Source of the DNA: Kribbella sandramycini
Lineage (GTDB): Bacteria; Actinomycetota; Actinomycetes; Propionibacteriales; Kribbellaceae
DNA: 64,000 nucleotides
Assembly: GCF_013131805.1 (NCBI RefSeq)
Contig: NZ_JABJRC010000004.1
Location: 248,001-312,000 of the forward strand
Reading direction: 5' to 3'
Positions 1-8,058 of the stretch are shown here, one piece after another. Numbering within the stretch: the first letter of the stretch is position 1; each line of letters opens with the position of its first letter. Position numbers and translations under genes: made by a program. The notes beneath the pieces are model-generated. The model ran no database searches. It had not been told where the DNA came from and saw only the letters and a list, made by a program, of their open reading frames with translations.

Positions 1-1
1 C

Positions 2-592
2 CTGCAACCACGACAGGCCGACAGCACCGACCACTACGGCGATCAGTTCGGCCTTGGCACGCTCTCGGTGCATCGGAACGGCGAGCTCGTTACTGGGGGC
101 GAGTACCCCGACTACACCGGTCGCTTCGAGAACATCGAGGTTCCGACCGGTCCTGGGGACTACCGCGTCGCGCTGGAGACCAAAGCGCAGCCCTTCTTGG
201 ATGCGTCGACGCGGACCTGGACGGCCTGGTCGTTCCGGTCCGACACGACCAGCGGGCCGACAGGACTGCCGGTGTGGGCAGTGCGCTTCCGTCCGGCAGT
301 CGACGTCCACAACGTGTTGCGCAGCGGCCCGAGCCACCAGTTGCCGATCAGCGTCGAGCATGTGCCCGGCACTCCTGTCGGCAAGCTGCGGTCACTGGCT
401 GTCCAGACGTCTACCGACAATGGCGTCACCTGGCAGGAGGCGAAGCTCCGGGCGCTCGGCAACGGCAAGTACACCGCTGCGGTGCCGACTCCGGCCGGTG
501 CGACGTCGGTGTGGCTGAAGGCGAAGGCCGTTGACAGCAAGGGCAATGCGGTCGAGCAGGTGATCGAGCGGGCGTACAAGGTGGCCCGGTAG
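2..592 (+). CDS. C-terminal end of a large secreted protein, probably S8 (subtilisin-like) peptidase (partial)
   Basis: The reading frame is open from the first bases of the window, so only the last about 196 residues are present and the true start lies upstream. The visible part has no catalytic residues. It is a beta-rich, Ig-like tail with a 'STDNGVTWQEAKL' stretch followed by 'VWLKAKAVDSKGNAV' and a short terminal 'RAYKVAR'. This kind of tail is common at the end of large actinomycete S8 peptidases, where it follows the protease and PA domains and probably assists secretion or substrate contact. The assignment to S8 is by resemblance only; any large secreted hydrolase with such a tail would fit. 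A strong hairpin follows the stop codon. Confidence 0.55.
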   Translation: MQPRQADSTDHYGDQFGLGTLSVHRNGELVTGGEYPDYTGRFENIEVPTGPGDYRVALETKAQPFLDASTRTWTAWSFRSDTTSGPTGLPVWAVRFRPAVDVHNVLRSGPSHQLPISVEHVPGTPVGKLRSLAVQTSTDNGVTWQEAKLRALGNGKYTAAVPTPAGATSVWLKAKAVDSKGNAVEQVIERAYKVAR

Positions 593-598
593 TGACCG

Positions 599-636
599 CC
601 CGGTACGCACCCGGATTTCGCCGGGTGCGTGCCGGG
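599..636 (+). terminator. Hairpin terminator after the secreted protein gene
   Basis: Bases 605-614 (ACGCACCCGG) pair perfectly with 621-630 around a 6-nt loop, and the outer bases 599-603 pair with 632-636. It begins 7 nt after the stop codon at 592 and ends 16 nt before the next start. There is no clear U-run, as is usual in high-GC actinobacteria. Confidence 0.6.
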
Positions 637-652
637 TCTGTAACCTTCGGTA

Positions 653-1690
653 ATGACGCAGCGTGATCTGCGGGTGCTGCCCAAGGCACACCTGCATCTT
701 CACTTCTCCGGCTCAATGCGGCATCTGACGCTGGTCGAGCTGGCGGACAAGCACGGTGTCCGGCTCCCCGATGCACTGCGGACGGAGTGGCCGCCCGACC
801 TGTCCGCGGCCGACGAGCGCGGCTGGTTCCGGTTCCAGCGGCTCTACGACATCGCGCGCTCGGTGCTTCGCACGGAGGACGACGTCCGGCGGCTGGTCCG
901 CGAGGCGGCCGAAGACGACCGCGCCGACGGCTCGCGCTGGCTGGAGATCCAGGTCGACCCGTCCGGTTACGCGGGCCGCTTCCACGGCATCACCGAGTTC
1001 ACCGACCTGGTTCTGGACGCCGCCCGCGACGCAGCCGCCTCGACCGGCATCGCCGTCCAGGTCATCATCGCCGCGAACCGCACCCGCCACCCCCTGGACG
1101 CCCGCACCCTGGCCCGCCTCGCCTCGCAGTACGTCGGCCGCGGCGTCGTCGGCTTCGGCCTCTCGAACGACGAACGCCGCGGCAGCACCTCCGAGTTCGC
1201 CCCGGCCTTCCGCATCGCCCGCAACGCCGGTCTCCTCGCCGCCCCGCACGGCGGCGAGCTCTGCGGCCCCGCCACCGTCCGCACCTGCCTCGACGAGCTA
1301 GGCGCCGGCCGCATCGGCCACGGCGTCCGCTCCGTAGAAGACCCAGAGCTCCTGAAACGCCTAGTGGACGCCCAGGTAGCCCTGGAGGTCTGCCCGGCCT
1401 CCAACGTCTCCCTAGGCGTCTACCGCCGCCCCGAAGACGTCCCCCTCCGCCAACTCTACGAAGCCGGCGCCCGCATCGCCCTGGGCGCCGACGACCCCCT
1501 CCTCTTCGGCTCCCGCCTGGCCGAGCAATACGAAACCGCCCGCACCACCCACGCCTTCACCGACCCCGAACTAGCCGCCCTCGCCCGCTCCTCCATCCTC
1601 GCCTCCACCGCACCCCCCGACGTCCAGAAATCCCTCCTGGCCGACATCGACACCTGGCTGGAAACCACCACCCCGGCAACCACCTACTGA
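653..1690 (+). CDS. Adenosine deaminase family protein
   Basis: This 345-residue protein belongs to the metal-dependent adenosine/AMP deaminase family (TIM barrel amidohydrolases), which hydrolyse adenosine-type bases to the inosine form in purine salvage. The N-terminal metal motif is present as 'KAHLHLHFSGSMR' (H15 and H17). Other family blocks visible are 'PHGGELCG' (catalytic His/Glu), 'RIGHG', 'CPASNVSLGVY' and 'IALGADDPLLFG' near the C-terminus (metal Asp pair). The usual HLDGS is HFSGS here, a variant seen in a separate actinobacterial subgroup, so the substrate may not be adenosine. The ATG at 653 has no strong Shine-Dalgarno sequence. It stands alone between a terminator and the TrpB-like gene. 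Confidence 0.85.
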   Translation: MTQRDLRVLPKAHLHLHFSGSMRHLTLVELADKHGVRLPDALRTEWPPDLSAADERGWFRFQRLYDIARSVLRTEDDVRRLVREAAEDDRADGSRWLEIQVDPSGYAGRFHGITEFTDLVLDAARDAAASTGIAVQVIIAANRTRHPLDARTLARLASQYVGRGVVGFGLSNDERRGSTSEFAPAFRIARNAGLLAAPHGGELCGPATVRTCLDELGAGRIGHGVRSVEDPELLKRLVDAQVALEVCPASNVSLGVYRRPEDVPLRQLYEAGARIALGADDPLLFGSRLAEQYETARTTHAFTDPELAALARSSILASTAPPDVQKSLLADIDTWLETTTPATTY

Positions 1691-1776
1691 CGCGGGCGCC
1701 GGGGTCCGGAAAAGTGCGTGGAGAGTTCTGGTTCAGGGCATTGTGAGGGCCTTGGGCGGCGACCAGACTTGCTGGC

Positions 1777-3147
1777 ATGACGGTCACCAAGATCTTGTTG
1801 CCCGAGGACGAAATGCCGACGCGTTGGTACAACGTGTTGCACGATCTGCCGACGCCGCCGCCGGCGGTGCTGCATCCGGGGACGGGGCAACCGGTCGGGC
1901 CGGAGGATCTGGCGCCGTTGTTCCCGATGGATCTGATCCTGCAGGAGGTTTCGCAGGAGCAGTACGTCGACATTCCCGGTGAGGTGCTCGATGTGTACCG
2001 GCTGTGGCGGCCGAGTCCGTTGTACCGCGCGCACCGGCTGGAGAAGGCGCTCGGGACGCCGGCGCGGATCTACTACAAATACGAGGGCGTGTCGCCAGCT
2101 GGGTCACACAAGCCGAACACCGCCGTTCCGCAGGCGTACTACAACGCGAAGTCCGGCGTCCGGAAGCTGACGACCGAGACGGGCGCCGGGCAGTGGGGGA
2201 CGGCGCTGGCCTTCGCCTGTGCGCAGTTCGGGCTGGAGTGCGAGGTCTGGCAGGTGCGGGCGTCGTACGACCAGAAGCCGTACCGGCGCGCGATGATGGG
2301 CGTCTTCGGCGCGACGGTGCACCCGAGCCCGTCCGAGCTGACCGATGCCGGGCGGAAGATCCTGGCCGCGGATGCGTCGTCCACCGGCTCGCTCGGGATC
2401 GCGATCAGCGAGGCGGTCGAGGCCGCCGTCCAGTCGCCTGACGTCCACTACGCGCTCGGCTCGGTACTCAACCACGTGCTGCTGCACCAGACGATCATCG
2501 GCGAGGAGGCGCTCATCCAGCTCGCGATGGTCGGCGAGACGCCCGATCTGCTGGTCGGCTGCACCGGCGGCGGGTCGAACTTCGGCGGTCTGGCGTTCCC
2601 CTTCCTGCGGGAGAAGTGGGCCGGCCGGATGTCCCCGGTCGTCCGCGCCGTCGAGCCGGCCGCCTGCCCGTCACTGACCCAGGGCACCTACGCCTACGAC
2701 TTCGGCGACACCATCGGGATGACCCCGCTGATGAAGATGCACACCCTCGGCCACGACTTCGTCCCCGACCCGATCCACGCCGGCGGCCTGCGCTACCACG
2801 GCATGAGCCCGCTGGTCAGCCATCTCTACGAGACCGGCGAGATCGAGGCCGTCGCCAAACCCCAGTCCGAGTGCTTCGCGGCCGGCCTCCAGTTCGCCCG
2901 GACCGAAGGCATCGTCCCCGCCCCCGAGCCCACCCACGCCCTCGCCGCCGCCATCGAAGAGGCGCTCCTCTGCAAGGAGTCCGGCGAGGCGAAAGTCATC
3001 CTCACCGCCCTCTGCGGCCACGGCCACCTCGACCTCGCCGCGTACGACGCCTACCTCAGCGGCGCCATGCCCGACCGCGACTGGGCCGACGCCGACATCC
3101 AGGCCGCCGTCGCCCAAGCCCTCACCAAACTCCCCGCCATCAACTGA
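1777..3147 (+). CDS. trpB: TrpB2-type tryptophan synthase beta subunit (TrpB-like PLP enzyme)
   Basis: The 456-residue protein is a PLP fold-type II enzyme of the TrpB2 class, which joins indole and serine to give tryptophan and usually lacks a TrpA partner. The long N-terminal extension (about 75 residues before 'RPSPLYRAHRLEKAL') and total length above 440 separate TrpB2 from the roughly 400-residue TrpB1. The PLP lysine is K112 in 'SPAGSHKPNTA'. The phosphate-binding glycine loop is 'GCTGGGSNFGG', and 'GLRYHGMSPLVS' is typical of TrpB2. No trpA, trpC or other trp gene is nearby, so it is probably a stand-alone indole-salvage enzyme. The start at 1777 is the only one that keeps the conserved N-terminal extension. 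Confidence 0.92.
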   Translation: MTVTKILLPEDEMPTRWYNVLHDLPTPPPAVLHPGTGQPVGPEDLAPLFPMDLILQEVSQEQYVDIPGEVLDVYRLWRPSPLYRAHRLEKALGTPARIYYKYEGVSPAGSHKPNTAVPQAYYNAKSGVRKLTTETGAGQWGTALAFACAQFGLECEVWQVRASYDQKPYRRAMMGVFGATVHPSPSELTDAGRKILAADASSTGSLGIAISEAVEAAVQSPDVHYALGSVLNHVLLHQTIIGEEALIQLAMVGETPDLLVGCTGGGSNFGGLAFPFLREKWAGRMSPVVRAVEPAACPSLTQGTYAYDFGDTIGMTPLMKMHTLGHDFVPDPIHAGGLRYHGMSPLVSHLYETGEIEAVAKPQSECFAAGLQFARTEGIVPAPEPTHALAAAIEEALLCKESGEAKVILTALCGHGHLDLAAYDAYLSGAMPDRDWADADIQAAVAQALTKLPAIN

Positions 3148-3182
3148 GCCGCAGGGCGGGTCACCCGCGCGCCTGACCCGCC

Positions 3183-3686
3183 CTACCCGCCGCGCTTCCA
3201 CCAGGGCTTGGGCTGCTTGCCCACCGCCGCCAGCCACCCGGCCGGCACCGCCCACCCCTTGGCCCGAATCGCATCGAAGTACGCCACCTTCAACGACTCC
3301 GGCAACCAGTACGTCGCCGCCCACCCGTACTCACTCGCCTCGAAGTACGTCGTCCGCCGCCCCACACTCCACACCGCCGCATGCCGCGCGCAATGCGCCA
3401 CCCGCACGTAGTCCCACGCCGCCCGCGGGTCATCCGGATCGAACGCCCGCTCCGTCCCCCGGAACCGCCCCCGCTCCTCCCGCCCGATCTCCTCGAGCAC
3501 CCCCTGCACCACCCCCCGGTCGTCCGTCATCACCTCCGGCAACCGCAACTCCTCCGGCTCCACCACCAGCGCCCCCACCCAAGGCCGCCCCACCTCCAAG
3601 AACACCTCCAACAGCGCAAACCCCTCCTCCGCCCGCCCGAACAACCCCAACCCCGCCCGCAACGTAGTCACCGCCTCCTCAGCCAC
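3183..3686 (-). CDS. Conserved-looking hypothetical protein, 167 aa
   Basis: I do not recognise a family. The protein starts with GTG and runs convergently towards the TrpB2 gene with a 35-nt gap. It is acidic in the first half and rich in Trp and Tyr in the second ('AAWDYVRVAHCARHAAVW', 'EYGWAATYWLPESLK', ending 'PKPWWKRGG'). There is no signal peptide or membrane segment. Third-position GC is very high, consistent with a native gene. It could be a small effector or an immunity-type protein, but nothing in the sequence decides this. Confidence 0.65.
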   Translation of the reverse strand: MAEEAVTTLRAGLGLFGRAEEGFALLEVFLEVGRPWVGALVVEPEELRLPEVMTDDRGVVQGVLEEIGREERGRFRGTERAFDPDDPRAAWDYVRVAHCARHAAVWSVGRRTTYFEASEYGWAATYWLPESLKVAYFDAIRAKGWAVPAGWLAAVGKQPKPWWKRGG

Positions 3687-3796
3687 ACCAAGACCCTAAT
3701 CCCCCGGGCCATGCCCCACCCTGCCCCGCCCTGCCCCACCCATTCACGCTCAGCGAACCTCTCCACCAGCCGAACTGCTCGTCAACATCCGCACTC

Positions 3797-3836
3797 TCAA
3801 CGCTGTAGATGACCGAAAAAGCTCTTACAGCGTTGA
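3797..3836. promoter_or_regulatory. Perfect 11-bp inverted repeat upstream of the XRE operon
   Basis: TCAACGCTGTA at 3797-3807 is repeated in exact inverse, TACAGCGTTGA, at 3826-3836 with an 18-nt spacer. It lies about 95 nt upstream of the XRE gene start at 3929. It may be a pair of operator half-sites or an RNA hairpin. Just downstream (3841-3868) is a short direct repeat, CGGGGCATC twice followed by CGGGGCAGC. Confidence 0.5.
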
Positions 3837-3901
3837 AAATCGGGGCATCTCGGGGCATCCCGGGGCAGCTGCACCAGAACGCCGATTTTCCCGTCGCACA
3901 C

Positions 3902-3921
3902 GGTGTTCGAACACCTACAGT
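3902..3921 (+). promoter_or_regulatory. Palindromic operator plus -10 box of the XRE operon; leaderless start
   Basis: GGTGTTCGAACACC (3902-3915) is a perfect 14-bp palindrome. It abuts TACAGT (3916-3921), a good -10 hexamer, and the ATG of the XRE gene follows at 3929. That spacing gives a leaderless transcript. A repressor on the palindrome would block RNA polymerase, so autoregulation by the XRE protein is the simplest reading. The -35 region shows no strong consensus. Confidence 0.5.
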
Positions 3922-3928
3922 TACCGCC

Positions 3929-5290
3929 ATGCCAGCCGCCAACGATCTGTTGCGCAAAGCAAGAGAGCGCACTCCTTCCCGGCGCGCGCCAGGCGAACAC
4001 ATGTCCCGCGCCGAGCTTGCCGATGCCATCTGCGGCTGGCTCTGGGAGACGACCGAAGTCCGCTACGAGTTGGACGGCCACTACATCGCCAAGATGGAGC
4101 GAGGCGCCGTTCGCTGGCCAGGCGCCGCCTACAGGTCAGGTCTACGGCAGATCCTCAATGTTGCCTCCGACAATGATCTGGGCTTCGTTCCACCGCCCGG
4201 CGCGACCATCGGCGAATCCGAGCTCGTGCTGCCGTCGACCATCGGCCACGAGGCGGACGTCGTCCGGGCCGGCGACGAGTCCATCGCGTTCTTGACGTTC
4301 GCCGAAGAGTCCAACGCCGGCGAGCTCACCGTCGAACAACTGAACGCCGACATCAGGCGAGTCGCCCAGCTCTATCTACGTGCTCCGACCCAACCGCTCT
4401 TCGAGCGCAGCCGGGCCGTCCGCGACCGGGCGTTCGCTCTGCTGGAGGGCAACCAGTCACCCAACCAGTCCCGTGACCTGTACAGCGCGGCCGGCTGGGC
4501 GATCACGCTGCTCGCCTGGATGTCCACCGACCTCGGCCGCCCGGACGTCGCCGAGATCCACGCCAGGACGGCTTGGGCCTGCGCCGAAGCGGCAGATCAC
4601 CACGAGCTACGCGCCTGGATCCGGGCCACCCAGCACACGGCAGCCTTCTGGCAGGACGACTTCACCCGTGCCGGCGAGTACGCACAGGACGGTCTCCGCT
4701 ACGCCACCGGGACCTCACGCCGGTTCCTGACCGGAGCACTCGCTGTTGATCTGGCGCGTTCCGGCCAGTCCAGCGCGGCGCAACAGGCCCTGAAGACGGC
4801 GCAGGACGTCGCCACCGAGCCGCACGAATCCGAGTTCCCGGGGCCGCTCTTGTGTACGCCGGAGCGCGCCGAAGGCATCTGGTCGGACACGCACCTCGCC
4901 CTGGGACGCGTCAAACCGACTCTCACGCACGCGAATCGTTCAGTGGCAGGGTTCGAGGCCGCACCTCATGTCACCCGCAACCTGGGCTCCGAGCGCATGA
5001 TCCGATTGCAGCAGGCGAAAGCTCATCTGCTGCTCGGTGAACTGGACGGCGCGATCGACGCAATGCAGCCGGTGCTCGGGACGGCGCTGGAGTACCGCGT
5101 CCGCCCGCTTCTGCACCGGCTCGGGGAGGTCACGGCGCTGGCCGAGCCATTCACTCGCACAGCCCGGGGTCGCGACCTGCGCGACCGCCTGCGCAATTTC
5201 CTCGATCATCCCGATCTACCCGGGCGCAGACCGCCGCTCTACGGGATATCGGTCGCAGGCAGCGCACGGCAGACCGCGGAAGAGGAGTAG
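3929..5290 (+). CDS. XRE-family transcriptional regulator with TPR-like C-terminal region
   Basis: This 453-residue protein has an N-terminal XRE-type HTH (residues about 1-75, 'MSRAELADAI' ... 'YIAKMERGAVRWPGAAYR'). A long helical region follows with Ala/Leu-rich TPR-like hairpins (about 150-430). This architecture is very common in actinomycetes, where the helical part is thought to sense a peptide or protein partner. An upstream in-frame ATG at 3809 exists, but it lies inside an inverted repeat and would place the -10 box and palindrome inside the gene, so 3929 is chosen. The 2H phosphoesterase gene follows 4 nt after the stop, in the same operon. It probably represses its own operon through the palindrome at 3902. 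Confidence 0.85.
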   Translation: MPAANDLLRKARERTPSRRAPGEHMSRAELADAICGWLWETTEVRYELDGHYIAKMERGAVRWPGAAYRSGLRQILNVASDNDLGFVPPPGATIGESELVLPSTIGHEADVVRAGDESIAFLTFAEESNAGELTVEQLNADIRRVAQLYLRAPTQPLFERSRAVRDRAFALLEGNQSPNQSRDLYSAAGWAITLLAWMSTDLGRPDVAEIHARTAWACAEAADHHELRAWIRATQHTAAFWQDDFTRAGEYAQDGLRYATGTSRRFLTGALAVDLARSGQSSAAQQALKTAQDVATEPHESEFPGPLLCTPERAEGIWSDTHLALGRVKPTLTHANRSVAGFEAAPHVTRNLGSERMIRLQQAKAHLLLGELDGAIDAMQPVLGTALEYRVRPLLHRLGEVTALAEPFTRTARGRDLRDRLRNFLDHPDLPGRRPPLYGISVAGSARQTAEEE

Positions 5291-5294
5291 CCGC

Positions 5295-5933
5295 ATGACC
5301 GATGAAGTACGCGACCACTGGTACTGGCGGCCGGGTTGGCGTCAAGGGCGTTCCTTCTACACCTGGCACGTCGTCTTCCCCTACGCTCCCGCGCTGTCCA
5401 CACTCCGCGACAAGTACGAGCCGCTGCTGGCCTCCATGCCTGAGCTCACACCGGTACCCGCTCGGTGGTTGCACCTCACCCTGCAGGGCGTCGGCTTCGC
5501 GGACAAGGTCAGCCGCGCGGAGCTCGACTCCCTGGTGTCGGCGGCACGTCGGCGGCTCCGGTCGGTCGAGCCGTTCGGAGTCACCATCGGGCCCGCGATC
5601 GTCGACGTCGAGAGTCTCCAACTACCGGTACGCCCCAGCCACCAGGTCCGGCAGGTCTGGATGGCGCTCCGCGACGCGATCACCGAAGTCTGCGGCGCCG
5701 ACTCGATTCCGGCCTTCCCCGACCTCGACCCGCACATCTCCATCGGCTATTGGAACCGCCCGGCCCCGGCCGCCCCACTCCGCGAGCGCGTCCATCAGTT
5801 CTCGGCCGGCTCCACCCAGATCTACCTCAACGAGGTCAGCTTGCTCGATCTGAATCGGGATCACCAGTGCTACCAATGGTCCTCGCACGCCACGATCGGA
5901 CTAGGACATCTCGCCGGCGGCGCCAATGTCTGA
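5295..5933 (+). CDS. 2H phosphoesterase / 2'-5' RNA ligase family protein
   Basis: The 212-residue protein carries the two HxT/S motifs that define 2H phosphoesterases: 'HLTLQ' (H60, T62) and 'HISIGY' (H147, S149), spaced as in LigT/AKAP18-like proteins. These enzymes open 2',3'-cyclic phosphates or cleave 2'-5' linked (oligo)nucleotides; the substrate here is unknown. The start at 5295 is 4 nt after the XRE stop and gives a compact single domain. The gene overlaps the next one by 8 nt. A regulator and an AbiEi-like gene in the same operon suggest RNA repair or nucleotide-signal removal in a stress or phage response. Confidence 0.82.
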   Translation: MTDEVRDHWYWRPGWRQGRSFYTWHVVFPYAPALSTLRDKYEPLLASMPELTPVPARWLHLTLQGVGFADKVSRAELDSLVSAARRRLRSVEPFGVTIGPAIVDVESLQLPVRPSHQVRQVWMALRDAITEVCGADSIPAFPDLDPHISIGYWNRPAPAAPLRERVHQFSAGSTQIYLNEVSLLDLNRDHQCYQWSSHATIGLGHLAGGANV

Positions 5934-6600
5934 CCCGGCCGCTATGTCCACCGAAGAAGCCTCCGCGCGAGTGGTACGCGCCCTGCTCGACTACCGCTCC
6001 ATCTGGACCACTCACGACCTCGTCGAGTTCAGCCAGGTCCCGACCCCCGCCGTCCGCGCCATCCTCAACACCCTCGAAGCCGAGACCCTCATCGACCGCC
6101 GCCGCGGTGGAATCGTCGCCGTCCCCGACTGGCCGTTCCTGCTCTCATGGTGGGCGACGACCGCTCCGCTCGCCGCCACCAACAAGACCTCGTACTGGCA
6201 GACGACCGGGACCATCCGACGGCTCTTCGGCCACATCGCGGCCACGTCCACCAAACATGCCTTGTCCGGAGTCCACGCCGCCGGCTTCTCGACTGCGAGC
6301 ACGCCTGACCTCGAACCGGTGATCTATACGCCGGACGCCCAAGCCGCGGCAACGGCTTGGGCGCTTGCCCCGGTGGAAACCGACGAGCCGGCGTCCCGGC
6401 GAGACCGTGTCGTCCTGATCGAGACGACAACCGACGTCGTCTACCTACGCCGCCGGGGATCGTCCTCCGGAGTCCGAGTCGCGGCCCCCACACAGGTACT
6501 CGCCGACTTGTCGCAGGCCGACGCAACTCCAGAGGAGGAGGCCGCCGCCAAGCGACTTCTTGCCTGGATGCAGGCGCACGAACTCACCTGGCGTTACTGA
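5926..6600 (+). CDS. AbiEi-like winged-helix protein (type IV toxin-antitoxin antitoxin family)
   Basis: The 224-residue protein begins with a winged-helix segment (residues about 10-70, 'RVVRALLDYRSIWTTHDL' ... 'RAILNTLEAETLIDRRR'). An alpha/beta region follows ('VVLIETTTDVVYLRRRG', 'VAAPTQVLADL'), as in AbiEi antitoxins and related DUF4095/AbiEi proteins. No AbiEii nucleotidyltransferase toxin is present next to it, so it is either an orphan or works with the 2H phosphoesterase gene it overlaps. The gene converges with the double-HTH gene on the other strand, overlapping by 7 nt at the stops. The family call rests on fold-like pattern and is moderate. Confidence 0.65.
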   Translation: MSDPAAMSTEEASARVVRALLDYRSIWTTHDLVEFSQVPTPAVRAILNTLEAETLIDRRRGGIVAVPDWPFLLSWWATTAPLAATNKTSYWQTTGTIRRLFGHIAATSTKHALSGVHAAGFSTASTPDLEPVIYTPDAQAAATAWALAPVETDEPASRRDRVVLIETTTDVVYLRRRGSSSGVRVAAPTQVLADLSQADATPEEEAAAKRLLAWMQAHELTWRY

Positions 6601-7403
6601 ACCGGCTTGTCACCCTTGTTCGCCCGATAGTCCCGCATCAGCATCTCGAACGACGGGCCGTCGTCCAGCCAGCGCAGGCCGCTCGAAGTGGTGTGCCAGC
6701 CTCGGTGACGCGGGTGCTGGACACAAGGAAGCTGACTGTCCGGGTGAGGTTCCGCACAGGGCGTTTCGTTGAGCCGGCGTAAGGCATCCAGGAACTCTTC
6801 GCGTTCCTCCGGGGTGGCACCGAGCATTACTACGGCGTCTCTGAGCTTGGGTTCGGTCGGAGGACGTTCGCCGCGGAGCCATCGCTGCATCGTCGATTTG
6901 GCCACGCCCGAAGCGTCCGCGATAGCCCGTACTGTGGTGTGGCCAGCCCGAGAGGCCAGGGTACGGATCGCGTTCCCGAGTCCTTCCGGAGTTTCCACGT
7001 CACGCAGTAGGACCAGCACCGGATTGGCTGACGAGGCGGCTTTCATACCTTCGCTCCAGCTGTTTTTCGCGGTGCTCCAGAACCACTCGCGACCCGCTGT
7101 CGAGTACTCGTCACGGGACAATTCCCGCTCGGCGTCTCTGGCCACCTGCCAGGCAATCTGCCAACCGTCGAGTGCTGCTTTGTCGAATCCACAGGCAGCG
7201 AGGAACGCCTTTGCCACCTTCCAGGTCGGAACTTTTGGTCCCGTTGCCCGCACGATCTGGCTGTGCGAACAGTTAGCTCGCTCGGCGAGCTCCCGCACGC
7301 TGAAACCCGACCGCTCCCGAAATCGCGCCAGTTGCCGCGCGAACTCGGCCGGGTAGTCACAGGTGGCGGAGTCAGGGGATGAAATCACAGAAGACAACGT
7401 CAC
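6594..7403 (-). CDS. Double helix-turn-helix regulatory protein, 269 aa
   Basis: Two separate HTH units are visible. One is near the N-terminus (about residues 20-65, 'SVRELAERANCSHSQIVR'); the second is central (about 165-215, 'TVRAIADASGVAKSTMQRW' then 'LRGERPPTEPKLRDAV'). Between them is a helical stretch rich in Trp and Lys/Arg. The GTG start at 7403 overlaps the stop of the upstream small membrane gene as GTGA, which argues strongly against a longer N-terminal extension. It is probably a DNA-binding regulator able to hold two sites, or a sensor partner of the membrane peptide. I do not know a named family with this exact arrangement. Confidence 0.75.
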   Translation of the reverse strand: MTLSSVISSPDSATCDYPAEFARQLARFRERSGFSVRELAERANCSHSQIVRATGPKVPTWKVAKAFLAACGFDKAALDGWQIAWQVARDAERELSRDEYSTAGREWFWSTAKNSWSEGMKAASSANPVLVLLRDVETPEGLGNAIRTLASRAGHTTVRAIADASGVAKSTMQRWLRGERPPTEPKLRDAVVMLGATPEEREEFLDALRRLNETPCAEPHPDSQLPCVQHPRHRGWHTTSSGLRWLDDGPSFEMLMRDYRANKGDKPVQ

Positions 7404-7636
7404 TCCGTTCCAGCTACGCGTCCACGAGTCAGCGCGACGATGGCAGCCGCCAGCACCGGCAGCAGAACCGCCAAGGACTCGCAGACGACAGACATGCTCA
7501 GCCCGGCTCCACACGACCAGACCACCGCTGCAACAGCACTCACGAAGACCACGGCGCGAAGTACCAGCACGATCAGCGGCGGCGGCACCGGTGGTCTGGT
7601 CGGGCCACGGCCGACCGATCCGAGAACTCGGGACAT
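7400..7636 (-). CDS. Small two-helix membrane protein, 78 aa
   Basis: Residues about 20-45 ('PLIVLVLRAVVFVSAVAAVV') and 48-70 ('LSMSVVCESLAVLLPVLAAA') are hydrophobic and should form two membrane helices; the ends are Arg-rich and polar. A good ribosome site (AGGAAGG at 7650-7644) lies 7 nt before the ATG at 7636. The stop overlaps the start of the double-HTH gene (GTGA), so the two are translationally coupled. A small membrane protein coupled to a DNA-binding protein is a typical form for a membrane sensor, a sequestering partner or a toxin. The sequence does not decide which. Confidence 0.65.
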   Translation of the reverse strand: MSRVLGSVGRGPTRPPVPPPLIVLVLRAVVFVSAVAAVVWSCGAGLSMSVVCESLAVLLPVLAAAIVALTRGRVAGTE

Positions 7637-8000
7637 CTGAGGACCTTCCTGTCAATAGCTACGCCGAGGTGATCACACGGCGGAGAGAAGTATCCGGACG
7701 CCGACTGTCAATGTAAAGCCGAAAGTTGGGGACAAGTGGTGCAGCTTGTCCCGGCCATGGTGCGCAATTTGGTGCAGGCAATGCCGGGAGCTGCACGGTA
7801 ATTCACGGAACTGTCCCAGGCTGTCCCCCGAGCACAACGGCGAGGTCACGGATCACAACCGGGGCACCTGGTGCGGAATGGTGCATCGGCAACGATTCAC
7901 TCCGCTCACCAGCACGATCCGGCGTCCCCGGCCGCCTCGAATTCGGCCATTTGCTGATCGCGCAGGTTAAAGTGTTGCAAAGTTCTTCCCCGGCGCACGA
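7637..8000. other. Gene-free stretch with candidate operators
   Basis: I see no gene here. The stretch includes an 8-bp inverted repeat GGGACAAG/CTTGTCCC (7729-7736 and 7745-7752), further TGTCCC copies near 7815-7835, two direct copies of CTGTCAAT (7649-7656 and 7705-7712), and five GGTGC(A/G) words between 7738 and 7885. This is the upstream region of the small membrane protein/double-HTH operon, so these may be binding sites of its regulator. Confidence 0.4.
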
Positions 8001-8034
8001 AAAACACAAAGCGGCGACCCCGAAGGGTCGCCGC
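8001..8034 (-). terminator. Rho-independent terminator of the murB operon
   Basis: GCGGCGACCC (8011-8020) and GGGTCGCCGC (8025-8034) form a perfect 10-bp stem with a CGAA tetraloop. Read on the minus strand the stem is followed by TTTGTGTTTTT, a proper U-rich tail. It starts 24 nt after the murB stop. Confidence 0.88.
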
Positions 8035-8058
8035 CTCAGTTTGTTTACCCGCAGCCGG

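Noticed and set aside
3902..3915. LexA SOS box
   Set aside because: The palindrome GGTGTTCGAACACC has the half-sites in the opposite arrangement from the actinobacterial CGAAC-N4-GTTCG box.
3809..3928. Upstream ATG giving a 40-residue longer XRE protein
   Set aside because: It starts within an inverted repeat, spans the palindrome and -10 box, and lacks a ribosome site; the later ATG is leaderless and fits the family N-terminus.
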